DNA of 64,000 nt, from NCBI GenBank assembly GCA_016715815.1, contig JADJXN010000004.1, positions 116,684-180,683 of the forward strand. Direction: 5' to 3'. A program made the position numbers and the translations under genes. Shown here piece by piece: positions 36,371-45,196 of this stretch (the first letter of the stretch is position 1; each line of letters opens with the position of its first letter). The notes under the pieces are model-generated. The model was given only the letters and a program-made list of their open reading frames with translations, had not been told where the DNA came from and made no database searches. Source of the stretch: Oligoflexia bacterium. GTDB taxonomy: Bacteria; Bdellovibrionota; Bdellovibrionia; JABDDW01.

Positions 36371-37450
36371 TTAATGTTTTTTGGCCGCAGGCTTTTTTGC
36401 TTCCTCTGCTTTTGCCGTCACAGCTTGTGCTACAGCTGCCTTTTTAACGCCAACATTGTGTTTTGTCAAAACAGATTGACGAATTTCTTCAGCAAGCTTT
36501 GGGTTATCTTTTAAAAATGTTTTAGCCTGATCGCGTCCTTGACCCATGCGCTCGCCTTTGTAGCTAAACCAGGTGCCTGACTTTTCCACAATGTTTTCAT
36601 TAACCCCTAAATCTAAAATATCGCCCTCTCGGCTAATGCCTTCACCGTACATAATGTCAAACTCAACATTTCTAAATGGAGGAGCCATTTTATTTTTAAC
36701 CACTTTTACGTTGGTGCGGTTACCCACAACGGCCTCACCGTTTTTAATAGCGCCAATGCGTCTAATATCCATTCTTACAGTAGAATAAAATTTTAAAGCA
36801 TTACCACCGGTGGTGGTTTCAGGGTTTCCAAACATAACACCAATCTTCATTCTAATTTGGTTAATAAACACAACCAATGTTTTTGAACGTGAAATGGTTC
36901 CTGTAAGCTTTCTTAAGGCCTGAGACATTAAGCGTGCTTGAAGACCCATGTGGCTATCACCCATTTCGCCTTCAATTTCAGCCCGTGGGGTGAGGGCCGC
37001 AACAGAATCCACAACTAAAATATCAATGGCTCCTGAGCGCACAAGTGTTTCAGCAATTTCTAAAGCTTGCTCACCAGTGTCCGGTTGGGAAATTAAAAGA
37101 TCATCGGTTTTAACGCCTAACTTTCTGGCATAGCTAACATCTAAGGCATGCTCTGCATCCACAAAAGCTGCAATGCCGCCTGCTTTTTGTGCTTCAGCAA
37201 TAGCGTGTAAAGTGAGTGTGGTTTTACCAGAGCTTTCTGGGCCATAAATTTCAACAATTCTTCCGCGCGGAAGTCCTCCAATGCCAAGGGCGATGTCTAA
37301 GCCTAAGGAGCCTGTGGAAATAACTTCCACGTCTCCAGCCAAAGTTTCGTCAGTTCCAAGGCGCATGATTGAGCCTTTGCCAAATTGTTTTTCAATGGCT
37401 CCAACTGCAAGCTCAAGTGCTTTTTCTTTTTCGTTTGTGGCGTTTGCCAT
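36371..37450 (-). CDS. recA: recombinase RecA
   Basis: A 359-residue DNA-dependent ATPase for homologous recombination and SOS signalling. Walker A GPESSGKTTL, VVDSVAALTPRAEIEGEMGD, the L2-loop region GNPETTTGGNALKFYS and VKNKMAPPF are all canonical. The C-terminus is extended with Lys/Ala (KAEEAKKPAAKKH). AAAGGAGG precedes the ATG at ideal spacing. It is downstream of lysC-pgpA-cinA in a tight run; I saw no clear SOS-box-like element in the 27-bp gap, so it may be read from the operon promoter. Confidence 0.98.
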   Translation of the reverse strand: MANATNEKEKALELAVGAIEKQFGKGSIMRLGTDETLAGDVEVISTGSLGLDIALGIGGLPRGRIVEIYGPESSGKTTLTLHAIAEAQKAGGIAAFVDAEHALDVSYARKLGVKTDDLLISQPDTGEQALEIAETLVRSGAIDILVVDSVAALTPRAEIEGEMGDSHMGLQARLMSQALRKLTGTISRSKTLVVFINQIRMKIGVMFGNPETTTGGNALKFYSTVRMDIRRIGAIKNGEAVVGNRTNVKVVKNKMAPPFRNVEFDIMYGEGISREGDILDLGVNENIVEKSGTWFSYKGERMGQGRDQAKTFLKDNPKLAEEIRQSVLTKHNVGVKKAAVAQAVTAKAEEAKKPAAKKH

Positions 37451-37477
37451 AATCTGATCCTCCTTTAAGGAAATAAT

Positions 37478-37954
37478 TTATTTAAAATTTTTAAGTAAAA
37501 GCTTTAAGGCAAAATCCACTGCTTGTTTTTGGATCATACCTCGTGAGCCTTTAAAAATTCTATGAGTACCCCTTACAACTTTAGGGCCAGCCACGGCAAA
37601 GAATACAAGGCCAACGGGCTTGGTTTTGGATCCGCCTTTCGGACCAGCAATTCCGGTTACCGAAACTGCCCAATCAACTTTAAGACGTTTTTTTGCCCCT
37701 TTGGCCATCGCCATAGCTACTGCTTTTGAAACAGCACCATGTATTTTTATAGCCCCAAAATTCACACCCAATAAATCATGTTTTGTTTGGTTTGCATAGC
37801 AAACAAGGCCGCCTAAAAAATATTTTGAAGAGCCTGAAACACTAGTCACTGCTGCACATAATTTTCCGCCCGTGCAGCTTTCAGCAAAGCCTAAAGTTTT
37901 TGATTGTTTAACAAATTGCGTTGCAAGTTTTTTAACTAAGTTTTGTGTACCCAC
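37478..37954 (-). CDS. pncC: CinA C-terminal domain protein (nicotinamide-nucleotide amidase)
   Basis: A 158-residue stand-alone CinA C-terminal domain, which deamidates nicotinamide mononucleotide. TLGFAESCTGGKLCAAVTSV with the catalytic Ser, and VSVTGIAGPKGGSKTKPVG, are diagnostic. The N-terminal molybdopterin-like domain of CinA is absent, as is usual for PncC. It lies directly upstream of recA, a conserved arrangement (cinA-recA). Confidence 0.9.
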   Translation of the reverse strand: MGTQNLVKKLATQFVKQSKTLGFAESCTGGKLCAAVTSVSGSSKYFLGGLVCYANQTKHDLLGVNFGAIKIHGAVSKAVAMAMAKGAKKRLKVDWAVSVTGIAGPKGGSKTKPVGLVFFAVAGPKVVRGTHRIFKGSRGMIQKQAVDFALKLLLKNFK

Positions 37955-37976
37955 AAACCACCTATTTTGTTTTCTC

Positions 37977-38483
37977 TTAAAGCTGAGTTCCTAAAAGGCT
38001 AGTCGTGTTATACACAATTTGCAAAATAATATTTGTGATAATTCCTGCAACAATATCATCAGCCACAACGCCAAGCCCACCTTTAATGCGCCTTTCAACA
38101 AAGCCAATGGGGCCGGGTTTAAAAATATCTAAGGTTCTAAAAATTGGTACTGCTAGGGCAATGGTTTGCCAAGTGACGGGGAGCCAGCAGGTGGCAACTA
38201 GAAAGCCTGCAATTTCATCTATAACTATTCTTTTGTCATCAAAATTATTTTTTTTGGTAGCATCATCTTGATGAATGTCTTTGGAGAAAATTTGGCCAGC
38301 AAAAGTTGAAACAATGACGGCAAGCACGGTGAAGAAGAAAATAAATAAAAGGCTTTGTATGTTTTGTGTACCTGTAATGAACACAAAAAGTGGAACAGCC
38401 AAAAAAGTACCGTATGTTCCCGGTCCCCATGGGATGTAACCAACTCCAAAACCTGTAGCTAAAAGCTTAACAATTAAATTCAT
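37977..38483 (-). CDS. pgpA: phosphatidylglycerophosphatase A
   Basis: A 168-residue integral membrane phosphatase that makes phosphatidylglycerol from its phosphate. The PgpA motifs YIPWGPGTYGT, RIVIDEIAGF and GVVADDIVAGI (acidic metal-binding residues) are present. About four hydrophobic segments. Its start overlaps the lysC stop by 4 bp (ATGA), showing coupling; the gap to the cinA domain gene is 22 bp. Confidence 0.9.
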   Translation of the reverse strand: MNLIVKLLATGFGVGYIPWGPGTYGTFLAVPLFVFITGTQNIQSLLFIFFFTVLAVIVSTFAGQIFSKDIHQDDATKKNNFDDKRIVIDEIAGFLVATCWLPVTWQTIALAVPIFRTLDIFKPGPIGFVERRIKGGLGVVADDIVAGIITNIILQIVYNTTSLLGTQL

Positions 38484-39676
38484 GATTTTATAAACCTCTG
38501 GTGAAGTGTTTGAACTGCCTTATTGGTATGCATCTCATCAATAATAAAGCTAATTGAAAGGGCTGTTGTTAGGCAAGTAATAATGGGTATGCTTTGCTCA
38601 GCCAAAACTGATGAGGCATCAAAAATAGCATTTGAATTTACAAGCCCACGCCCCGTCACTGAAACTGTAGCAAAGCCTGTTTTTAACTCAGCATGCTGGC
38701 TTAAAGCCTTTTGAATATTATCAAAATGCTCTTTTGGGGCTGTAATAAAAAGCTCAATAGAATTATCTTTAGCAACAGTTTGATAAAAAATTTGTGGAAT
38801 TGGAATTTGAAACTGCGCTAGCCCCTCTTTTAAAACTTTTAGCGCTTCTTCAATTGAATAGGTGCTTTTAAATTTTAAACAAGCGGCCTGTGTGCTGTAG
38901 TTAACGGCCCTAATTTCAGTATTTTCAAAATTATTTGTCATATTTTTATCTCCAATGAGTGTGCCTTGGCCTTCTTCAGTTGGCAAGTGCACAGTCAGAG
39001 GTATTTTTTTTCTCTCTGCAAGCTCAATGCTTCTATAATGTAAAACTCTAGCACCCCAATAAGCCATTTCCATGGTTATTTCATAATCTAAATTATCAAA
39101 AAACTTAGGCGCCACTCCTGGTATACGGGGGTCACAGGAATAAATTCCTTTCACATCTGTTAAAATATCACACCTATCAGCATTAAAAGCCGAAGCCATG
39201 GCCACGGCTGTGGTGTCACTTCCCCCTCTGCCAAGTGTTGTAACCTCTTTTGTTTTTGGGTTAACACCTTGAAAGCCTGCTATTATAACTACTTTATTTT
39301 TCTCTAATTCTTCTTGAACCCGAATGGCTTTTACATCTTCAATGCTGGCATTATTATGGCTATTATTTGTAAAAACCCCGCTTTGCGAGCCCGTAAAGCT
39401 AATCGCAGGGCAACCGAGCGAATTTAATGCCATTGACATTAATGCCATAGAGATTCTCTCACCACTGGAGAGAAGCATGTCCATTTCACGCTGAATTGGG
39501 GTGGGAGTAATTTGGCGGCTTAGCTCTACAAGGTGGTCCGTGGTATCCCCCATGGCAGAAACAATAACAATGAGCTTATGTCCTTGGTTTTTAAGATGAC
39601 ATAAATGCTGTGCAATTTTTACTATCTTTTCAGGGGTAGAAACAGAACTTCCGCCATACTTTTTGACGATCAACAT
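38480..39676 (-). CDS. lysC: aspartate kinase
   Basis: A 398-residue aspartokinase, the first step in the Lys/Thr/Met and diaminopimelate pathway. The kinase domain shows KKYGGSSVSTPEKI, SAMGDTTDHL, TLGRGGSDTTAVA and DRCDILTDVKGIYSCDPR. Two C-terminal ACT domains (about 260-395) imply feedback control by end products. It is the first gene of lysC-pgpA-pncC-recA. Only 41 bp separate it from the divergent gene at 39718; there is no room for a lysine riboswitch. Confidence 0.95.
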   Translation of the reverse strand: MLIVKKYGGSSVSTPEKIVKIAQHLCHLKNQGHKLIVIVSAMGDTTDHLVELSRQITPTPIQREMDMLLSSGERISMALMSMALNSLGCPAISFTGSQSGVFTNNSHNNASIEDVKAIRVQEELEKNKVVIIAGFQGVNPKTKEVTTLGRGGSDTTAVAMASAFNADRCDILTDVKGIYSCDPRIPGVAPKFFDNLDYEITMEMAYWGARVLHYRSIELAERKKIPLTVHLPTEEGQGTLIGDKNMTNNFENTEIRAVNYSTQAACLKFKSTYSIEEALKVLKEGLAQFQIPIPQIFYQTVAKDNSIELFITAPKEHFDNIQKALSQHAELKTGFATVSVTGRGLVNSNAIFDASSVLAEQSIPIITCLTTALSISFIIDEMHTNKAVQTLHQRFIKS

Positions 39677-39717
39677 ACCTTAGTGGTAACACTAATGGTT
39701 CTGGGAGGGAAGAGGTT

Positions 39718-40545
39718 GTGGGAAAAATCTCTTTTTTAATAACTGTATTGTTAGGTCAACTATTAGCTTTTAAAGCCTTCGGTGGCGATGTGTTAAGTCG
39801 CTGCAAGCAATTTCAACCCAATGATAAGCAAGTATATAGTGGTGATTTTAGATGGGGTTTTAGTTTGGATGAGCTTTTAAGCAAAGCTTCTGAAATTTAT
39901 AATTCTGGAAAGCGCCTTAAAGACAGGGCATACTTTGATGGAGCTAAAAAACAATTTGTCATGCCTATTAACTATTTTGGTAAAGCAGTGCCAGCAGCCC
40001 TTCACCCACGCTTTTTGCAAAGTGTGAAAAAACACATAGAAATAGCTTTTAAAAATAACTATGCAGATGCACTTATTTTTCCAGATATGGGTCATTCCCA
40101 TTTTTTTATCCCTAAAGATGTTTATGCTGAGCTAAATAAAATTGATTACGTAAATAACAGGCATGTTTTTTATGAAGAATTATTTAAAAGCCCAGAGGTA
40201 AAAACGCTTTATCATACCGCTGAGCAGATGGTTTTGCGCGAAGGGGAGCGTAGCAAAGGAAAACTTGTTGATAATGACTATACTCGCTGGCGTTATTATA
40301 CTCGCAACGTTGTTGGTAAAAATGACGGCTCAGATGATGTAAAACCTGTATTTGCCCAGAACGAAAACTACAATACATTACACGAGCTGCCAGGCTATGA
40401 ATATTTTGGAGCAGGATTTAATTTAAGCGCAAGTAAAGAAGGCTGTTTTGAAGTTACAATTGGTGAGAACCAGACGATCTTTTTTGACCTTTCAATGGAA
40501 GATTTAAATCCCAGTACGACATATGCACCTGAGTTGAATTTGTAA
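39718..40545 (+). CDS. exported protein, unknown function
   Basis: A 275-residue protein that begins at a GTG (39718) behind GGGAGGGAAGAGG. The signal peptide is MGKISFLITVLLGQLLAFKA, with cleavage near AFGG. The mature part contains a His-rich stretch DMGHSHFFIPKDV and several conserved-looking aromatic pairs (RWRYYTRN, YEYFGAGFN), suggesting an enzyme or metal-binding fold. I recognise no family. It is monocistronic, convergent with the lytic transglycosylase gene 2 bp away. Confidence 0.6.
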   Translation: MGKISFLITVLLGQLLAFKAFGGDVLSRCKQFQPNDKQVYSGDFRWGFSLDELLSKASEIYNSGKRLKDRAYFDGAKKQFVMPINYFGKAVPAALHPRFLQSVKKHIEIAFKNNYADALIFPDMGHSHFFIPKDVYAELNKIDYVNNRHVFYEELFKSPEVKTLYHTAEQMVLREGERSKGKLVDNDYTRWRYYTRNVVGKNDGSDDVKPVFAQNENYNTLHELPGYEYFGAGFNLSASKEGCFEVTIGENQTIFFDLSMEDLNPSTTYAPELNL

Positions 40546-40547
40546 TA

Positions 40548-41627
40548 CTACCTCTGGCTTACAAAGTTTTTACGCACATAGTGGGACACAAGCTGTAAAG
40601 AACCTTTAGGAATTCTGATCATATGGTTTTCAACCCCGTTGGGAACATAACCGCGCACAAGCTCGGGGTTTAGCTCTTTCATGTACTGCTCTGTTACGCC
40701 AATAGCTTCTGCTAGGGCATTTAAATTTGTTCCCCCTGGAACCCTAAAGTGCTCAAAAGAAAGAGGCTCAGCGTATTGAATATTTCTAAAACCATACATT
40801 TCAGGGGCTTTAGCAATTAAAAGTGCTGCAATAAATTTTGGAACATAATCCCTTGTTTCCTCAACAAGATCTTTTTGAGCAATCTTCCAAAAGTTTTTGG
40901 TTTGGTGTTTAGCAATGGCTCTTTTAATTCTATTTTCTCCAGCATTGTAACCAGCTGCTACCAAGTACCAGTTGTTAAACATTCCGTGCATTTTTTTTAA
41001 ATATTTTGCAGCTGCAATAGTGCTTTTTTGAAAGTCTTTTCTCTCATCAAGCCACCAAGAAATTTTTAAACCATAACGGGTTCCTGTTTCCCTAATAAAT
41101 TGCCAAGGGCCAACGGCTTTTGCATGTGAGGCAGCATGGGCTGAAAACCCGCTTTCGATCATGGCTAAATAAGCTAAATCTTGTGGTAAGCCTTCATGTT
41201 TAAGTGTTCTTTGAAGGGTTGGTAAATAGCGGCTAGAGCGCTCAAGCCATTTTGTGTACCAACTTCTTCCCGTTGTTTGAAAAAACTCAATCCAATATTG
41301 AACTTTTGAATTATAACTCACAGGCACATCAAAAATAAGTGGGGCATCAGGGGTTAATTCCACAATGCGGGCATCTTTTGCTTTTGGAATTTTTATGGGC
41401 TCAGGTTTAAGCTCTGCTACCAACTTTTTATTTGATCCACTATTGTTTTGAGGAGCGACTTTTTCCTCAGCCTTTACTACTTCATCTGAGGCAAGCTTGA
41501 TTGGCTTTTCAGGTATGTGTAAAACTGGCCAGGCCTGACTTAGCCCAGTATCAACAGTGGGCACGGGCTTTTTGTGAGCGCAACTTGTAGCTAGAACTAA
41601 AATTAGTGTTAAGGCAAAGCCCTTCAT
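40548..41627 (-). CDS. membrane-bound lytic murein transglycosylase, MltD-like lipoprotein
   Basis: A 359-residue SLT-family enzyme that cleaves the MurNAc-GlcNAc bond of peptidoglycan. The lipoprotein signal MKGFALTLILVLATSC places it on a membrane. After a Pro/Lys-rich linker, the catalytic domain has Glu158 in LAMIESGFSAHA, then AVGPWQFIRETGTRYGL and AAGYNAGENRIKRAI. The C-terminal part (about 290-345) looks like one LysM-type domain. Its start is about 230 bp from the divergent flagellar operon. Confidence 0.88.
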   Translation of the reverse strand: MKGFALTLILVLATSCAHKKPVPTVDTGLSQAWPVLHIPEKPIKLASDEVVKAEEKVAPQNNSGSNKKLVAELKPEPIKIPKAKDARIVELTPDAPLIFDVPVSYNSKVQYWIEFFQTTGRSWYTKWLERSSRYLPTLQRTLKHEGLPQDLAYLAMIESGFSAHAASHAKAVGPWQFIRETGTRYGLKISWWLDERKDFQKSTIAAAKYLKKMHGMFNNWYLVAAGYNAGENRIKRAIAKHQTKNFWKIAQKDLVEETRDYVPKFIAALLIAKAPEMYGFRNIQYAEPLSFEHFRVPGGTNLNALAEAIGVTEQYMKELNPELVRGYVPNGVENHMIRIPKGSLQLVSHYVRKNFVSQR

Positions 41628-41677
41628 TTTTATAGTATACAGTTAGGCCATTTCTTTTTGCATGGTTCTCCAAAAAA

Positions 41678-41722
41678 ACCGGACCAAAGTCATGTGGTGG
41701 GAGCAGAGCTTTTGACCGGACC
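41678..41722. promoter_or_regulatory. duplicated 8-mer upstream of the flagellar promoter
   Basis: ACCGGACC occurs at 41678-41685 and 41715-41722, 37 bp apart, about 115-160 bp upstream of the expected start of transcription from the sigma54-type promoter at 41812. That is where enhancer-binding activators usually bind. Confidence 0.4.
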
Positions 41723-41811
41723 GTCATAAAATAAGCGTTCCAAAAAGTGGCTGCGAGCAGCTAAAGTAACTTAAAATAATTTTAAAATAAAAAACCAGAT
41801 TAAAGCCTTGG

Positions 41812-41827
41812 TGGCATAAAGACTGCT
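41812..41827 (+). promoter_or_regulatory. sigma54 (-24/-12) promoter of the flgF operon
   Basis: TGGCATAAAGACTGCT: GG at 41813-41814 and GC at 41825-41826 are exactly 12 bp apart, as required for RpoN recognition (consensus TGGCAC-N5-TTGCW). Transcription would begin about 41838, giving a leader of about 20 nt before the flgF ATG. Confidence 0.6.
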
Positions 41828-41856
41828 CACTTTAGTCTTCAGCGGAGTGTGTATTT

Positions 41857-42660
41857 ATGAGTAGCAAAGGAATTTATACAGCATTATCTGGTGCTTTGGC
41901 GCAAAGTCACAAGCTAGATACAACTGCACAAAACATAGCAAACGCTAACACACCTGGATTTAAGTCAGACAAAAATACATTCAAAGAGCACTTAACTATT
42001 TTAGAAAAAGCTCCGGATGTGATTACGGTTCCAAGAGTTCCAGCTAGTATTGAAAGTTTTTTTGATATGCAAGGAACAGACAAATCTTATGTGGATGTAG
42101 ATAGAACCTTTGTTGATTTTTCCCAAGGCGGACTTAAAGCTACCGGAAATTCTTTAGACGTTGCTTTAGAGGGTAAAGGTTTTATTGAAGTTTTAACTCC
42201 GCAAGGCACAAGGCTCACAAGAAAAGGAATTATGACTCTTAACTCCAAGGGCGAGCTTGTTACCACAGAAGGGCTTCATGTTTTACAAAAAGGTGAAGGT
42301 CCTGCAGAGGAGAGAAAAATAAAACTTAATGGCTCGGAAAATATTACCTTTAATCAAAAGGGAGATATTTTTCAAGATGCACAAAATGTGGCTACCCTTA
42401 GTATTGTCGAGTTTGATAACAATGATCACTTAAAAAAAATCGGCCACGCCCTTTATGCTATTACTGATGACAGAATTAAGCCGCTTGCCAATGCAAATAC
42501 ACAAATACATCAAGGCTTTATTGAAACTTCAAATGTGAACATTGTGCAAGAGATGACAGATCTTATTCAAACAACAAGAAATTTTGAAAGTGCTCAGAGA
42601 GCCATTAAGGCTTACGACGAGATGGATGGCAAATTGATTAACGATGTACCTAAATTTTAG
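41857..42660 (+). CDS. flgF: flagellar basal-body rod protein FlgF
   Basis: A 267-residue proximal rod protein. The N-terminal rod motif GALAQSHKLDTTAQNIANANTPG and the C-terminal VNIVQEMTDLIQTTRNFESA coiled-coil end are diagnostic of rod/hook family proteins. The position directly before flgG identifies it as flgF, although FlgF and FlgG are close paralogues. It is the first gene of the flagellar cluster, behind a sigma54-type promoter. It is exported by the flagellar type III apparatus, so no Sec signal is expected or seen. Confidence 0.88.
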   Translation: MSSKGIYTALSGALAQSHKLDTTAQNIANANTPGFKSDKNTFKEHLTILEKAPDVITVPRVPASIESFFDMQGTDKSYVDVDRTFVDFSQGGLKATGNSLDVALEGKGFIEVLTPQGTRLTRKGIMTLNSKGELVTTEGLHVLQKGEGPAEERKIKLNGSENITFNQKGDIFQDAQNVATLSIVEFDNNDHLKKIGHALYAITDDRIKPLANANTQIHQGFIETSNVNIVQEMTDLIQTTRNFESAQRAIKAYDEMDGKLINDVPKF

Positions 42661-42675
42661 GTAGAGGAGTAAAGA

Positions 42676-43461
42676 ATGTTAAAAGCCCTAAATACAGCAG
42701 CAAGTGGTATGCAGGCCCAGCAAAATGCCCTTGATACTATTGCCAACAATCTTTCAAACGTAAACACCACAGGTTTTAAAAAAGCACGCACAGAGTTTGA
42801 AGACCTATTATACCAAACCATTAAAGAGCCTGGTGCGCAAACTCCACAAACTGTTGAGCACCCAACAGGTGTGCAAGTAGGCTTGGGTGTTAAAACAGGA
42901 GCCGTACAAAAAATATTTGAACAGGGTTCATTAAGGCAAACCAGAAACCCTCTTGATGTTGCTATTTTAGGAAAAGGCTTTTTCCCAATACAAACTCCAA
43001 ACGGGGAAATTGCCTACACAAGAGACGGCTCCTTTCATAAAGATGCCACAGGTAAAATTGTAGATAAAAATGGCTATGCCCTTATTCCAGAAATTGTAGT
43101 TCCGCCAAATGCAACTGCTGTAAATATAGATGACAAAGGTGCTGTGAGTTTTGTTACAAAAGAAAATAATGTTCCCCAAATTATTGGCCAAATTCAGGTG
43201 GTGGATTTTGTAAACCCTGCGGGCCTTAAATCAATGGGTAAAAATTTATTTACTCCTTCTGCTGCGAGTGGAACTCCAGTGCAGGGTTTACCTGGGGAAA
43301 ATGGGCTTGGAATGTTAAGCCAAGGGGAACTTGAGGGAAGTAATGTTAATGTTGTTGATGAAATGGTTGAGATGATTCGTACCCAAAGAAACTACGAGAC
43401 AAGTTCTAAAGTGGTTCAGGCGGCGGATCAAATGCTGCAATATTCAAATAATTTAAGGTAA
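42676..43461 (+). CDS. flgG: flagellar basal-body rod protein FlgG (distal rod)
   Basis: A 261-residue distal rod protein: MLKALNTAASGMQAQQNAL, NNLSNVNTTGFKKARTEFED, GVKTGAVQKIFEQGSL and the C-terminal LEGSNVNVVDEMVEMIRTQR are canonical FlgG. The length is that of the family. It follows flgF by 15 bp and precedes flgA by 6 bp. Confidence 0.95.
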   Translation: MLKALNTAASGMQAQQNALDTIANNLSNVNTTGFKKARTEFEDLLYQTIKEPGAQTPQTVEHPTGVQVGLGVKTGAVQKIFEQGSLRQTRNPLDVAILGKGFFPIQTPNGEIAYTRDGSFHKDATGKIVDKNGYALIPEIVVPPNATAVNIDDKGAVSFVTKENNVPQIIGQIQVVDFVNPAGLKSMGKNLFTPSAASGTPVQGLPGENGLGMLSQGELEGSNVNVVDEMVEMIRTQRNYETSSKVVQAADQMLQYSNNLR

Positions 43462-43467
43462 AGATTA

Positions 43468-44394
43468 ATGAAAGCTTTGTTACTTTTTCTAAATTTAGTT
43501 TTAATCACACTGGCGGCGGTGGCTGCAAGTAATGTGACTTTTAAAACTACAGCTGAAGTGAGTGATCAAAACATTGAGCTGGGAGAAGTGGCCTTTGTTA
43601 CTGAAGAAAGTATTTCAAATCTTATTTTAGATAAAAGCCCATCAGCAGTTGGTGAAAGTATTATTTGGACTGCCGATGAGTTAAGTAAAAAACTTCACCC
43701 ATACCAAGATTTATTAAAAGACATTCAATTTAAATTACCTTCATTAATTAAAATTACCCGTGTTGATGCAGAATTTAGCCTGAAAGCATTAGAGGAAAAA
43801 ATTAAACAAGCATTAAGAGGCAATATTCCCGCTGAGTGGGAAATTAAAATATCAAATCTTCAAAAGCCGCAATGGCCTAATGTTTCAAATAAAGCGAGTT
43901 GGAATGTAGTGGCTCCTTTGAACCGCCCAAAAGGACCAACTCAATTTGAAATTATTATTTCAGATTTAAATAAAAAACCACAAAGAATTTGGGTAAATGC
44001 CCATGTTGAGTTTTTTGCAGATGTGATAACAGCTACTACAAGTTTAAGTGCTCGAGAGAGGATTGGCGTAGAAAACACAAGAGTAGAAAATAAAAACATA
44101 ACACATTTGTCAGACTTGCCTTTAGCCAAATTTGATTTAGATGGAGCGCTCTCAAAGTATAATCTTGCAGAGGGAACAATACTTACTAAAAAGCTAATAG
44201 ATAAAGAATTTGCAGTTAAATTTGGTGAAGAAGTTGAAGTTATTATAGGTAACCAAAATTTTTCAGTTAGCTCTAAGGGCATTGCTCAACAAAATGCGCA
44301 TGTGGGAGATAGTATTAAGGTAAGAACAAATCAAAATATAAAAACAATTAGTGGTGAAGTTATTGGTAAAAAACAAGTTAAGGTGAGCTTATAA
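43468..44394 (+). CDS. flgA: flagella basal body P-ring formation protein FlgA
   Basis: A 308-residue periplasmic chaperone for P-ring assembly. It has a Sec signal peptide (MKALLLFLNLVLITLAAVAA). The C-terminal half contains SAF-type modules (SARERIGVENTRVENKNI; NLAEGTILTKKLIDKEFAVK; GEEVEVIIGNQNFSVSSKGI). The N-terminal half is poorly conserved, as in the family. It lies between flgG and flgH, its usual neighbourhood in delta-type flagellar clusters. Confidence 0.88.
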   Translation: MKALLLFLNLVLITLAAVAASNVTFKTTAEVSDQNIELGEVAFVTEESISNLILDKSPSAVGESIIWTADELSKKLHPYQDLLKDIQFKLPSLIKITRVDAEFSLKALEEKIKQALRGNIPAEWEIKISNLQKPQWPNVSNKASWNVVAPLNRPKGPTQFEIIISDLNKKPQRIWVNAHVEFFADVITATTSLSARERIGVENTRVENKNITHLSDLPLAKFDLDGALSKYNLAEGTILTKKLIDKEFAVKFGEEVEVIIGNQNFSVSSKGIAQQNAHVGDSIKVRTNQNIKTISGEVIGKKQVKVSL

Positions 44395-44395
44395 A

Positions 44396-45196
44396 ATGAA
44401 AAACATATTTAAATTACTTTTAATTTTTACTTTTTCACTAAGCCTTGGTGGGTGCGCTAGCATTGCTAAGAAATGGAAGAGTCTAGTTGGTGGCGGCTCC
44501 TCAGATGAAAAAAACCTAACTGAAGACGGAAAGCCAATTCCACCAACAAGTTTTACAAACAACCCTAATTATGGCTCTTATAAAGAAAGAAATTATAAAA
44601 AAGTGACTAAAGAAAATTTTAATGAAGACCAAGGCTTAGAGGAAACTTCAGGTTCTTTGTGGCGTCAAGAGGGGCAGGGTTCATTTTTATTTTCTCAAAA
44701 TTCTTTACGTGTTACAGGGGATATTATTAACGTTGAGCTTGAAGGAAAAGCTGTTGAAAACTTAAATGTAAAAGTAGATCTCATTAAAAAAGCTCAAGAA
44801 AGATTAGCTGTGCCTTCGCCTAAAAATTCAAGAGAGGCTAGAATCCCACGGCCTGATGAAAGAGCAGCTGCCAATGTACCAAGCCCAGCGCCGCAAACAA
44901 CAGAAGGTAATACCCAGCAAGCCGGCGATGCAAAAGCTATTACTGCTGAAACAACTGGTGACGACGCAGAAAAACAAGCAATGAAGTTTGACCCAGTTCC
45001 ATGCAGAATTATAGAAAAAAACCCAGATGGCTCTTACCGGGTTAAGGGTGTTCAAGTGGTCTACGTTGGTAAAAAGGAATTTAAATTAATGGTTACAGGA
45101 AGTGTACGGCCTGATGACATAAGTTCAGAAGCGGTAAACTCATCAAGATTAATTGATTCAAGATATGACCTTGTCGCTAAGGATGGCTCAAGATGA
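44396..45196 (+). CDS. flgH: flagellar L-ring protein FlgH
   Basis: A 266-residue outer-membrane lipoprotein of the L-ring. The signal sequence ends at LGGCAS (Cys about 20). The family block GSLWRQEGQGSFLFSQNSLR...VTGDIINVE and the C-terminal VTGSVRPDDISSEAVNSSRL are present. About 55 residues of Pro/Ala/Thr/Glu-rich sequence (about 140-195) between them make it longer than typical FlgH (about 230). The end overlaps the flgI start by 4 bp. Confidence 0.93.
   Translation: MKNIFKLLLIFTFSLSLGGCASIAKKWKSLVGGGSSDEKNLTEDGKPIPPTSFTNNPNYGSYKERNYKKVTKENFNEDQGLEETSGSLWRQEGQGSFLFSQNSLRVTGDIINVELEGKAVENLNVKVDLIKKAQERLAVPSPKNSREARIPRPDERAAANVPSPAPQTTEGNTQQAGDAKAITAETTGDDAEKQAMKFDPVPCRIIEKNPDGSYRVKGVQVVYVGKKEFKLMVTGSVRPDDISSEAVNSSRLIDSRYDLVAKDGSR

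Noticed and set aside
37451..37477. LexA/SOS box before recA
   Set aside because: The 27-bp gap holds only a strong ribosome-binding site; no inverted repeat of SOS type was visible.
39677..39717. Lysine riboswitch before lysC
   Set aside because: Only 41 bp separate lysC from the divergent gene; a lysine riboswitch needs more than 150 nt.
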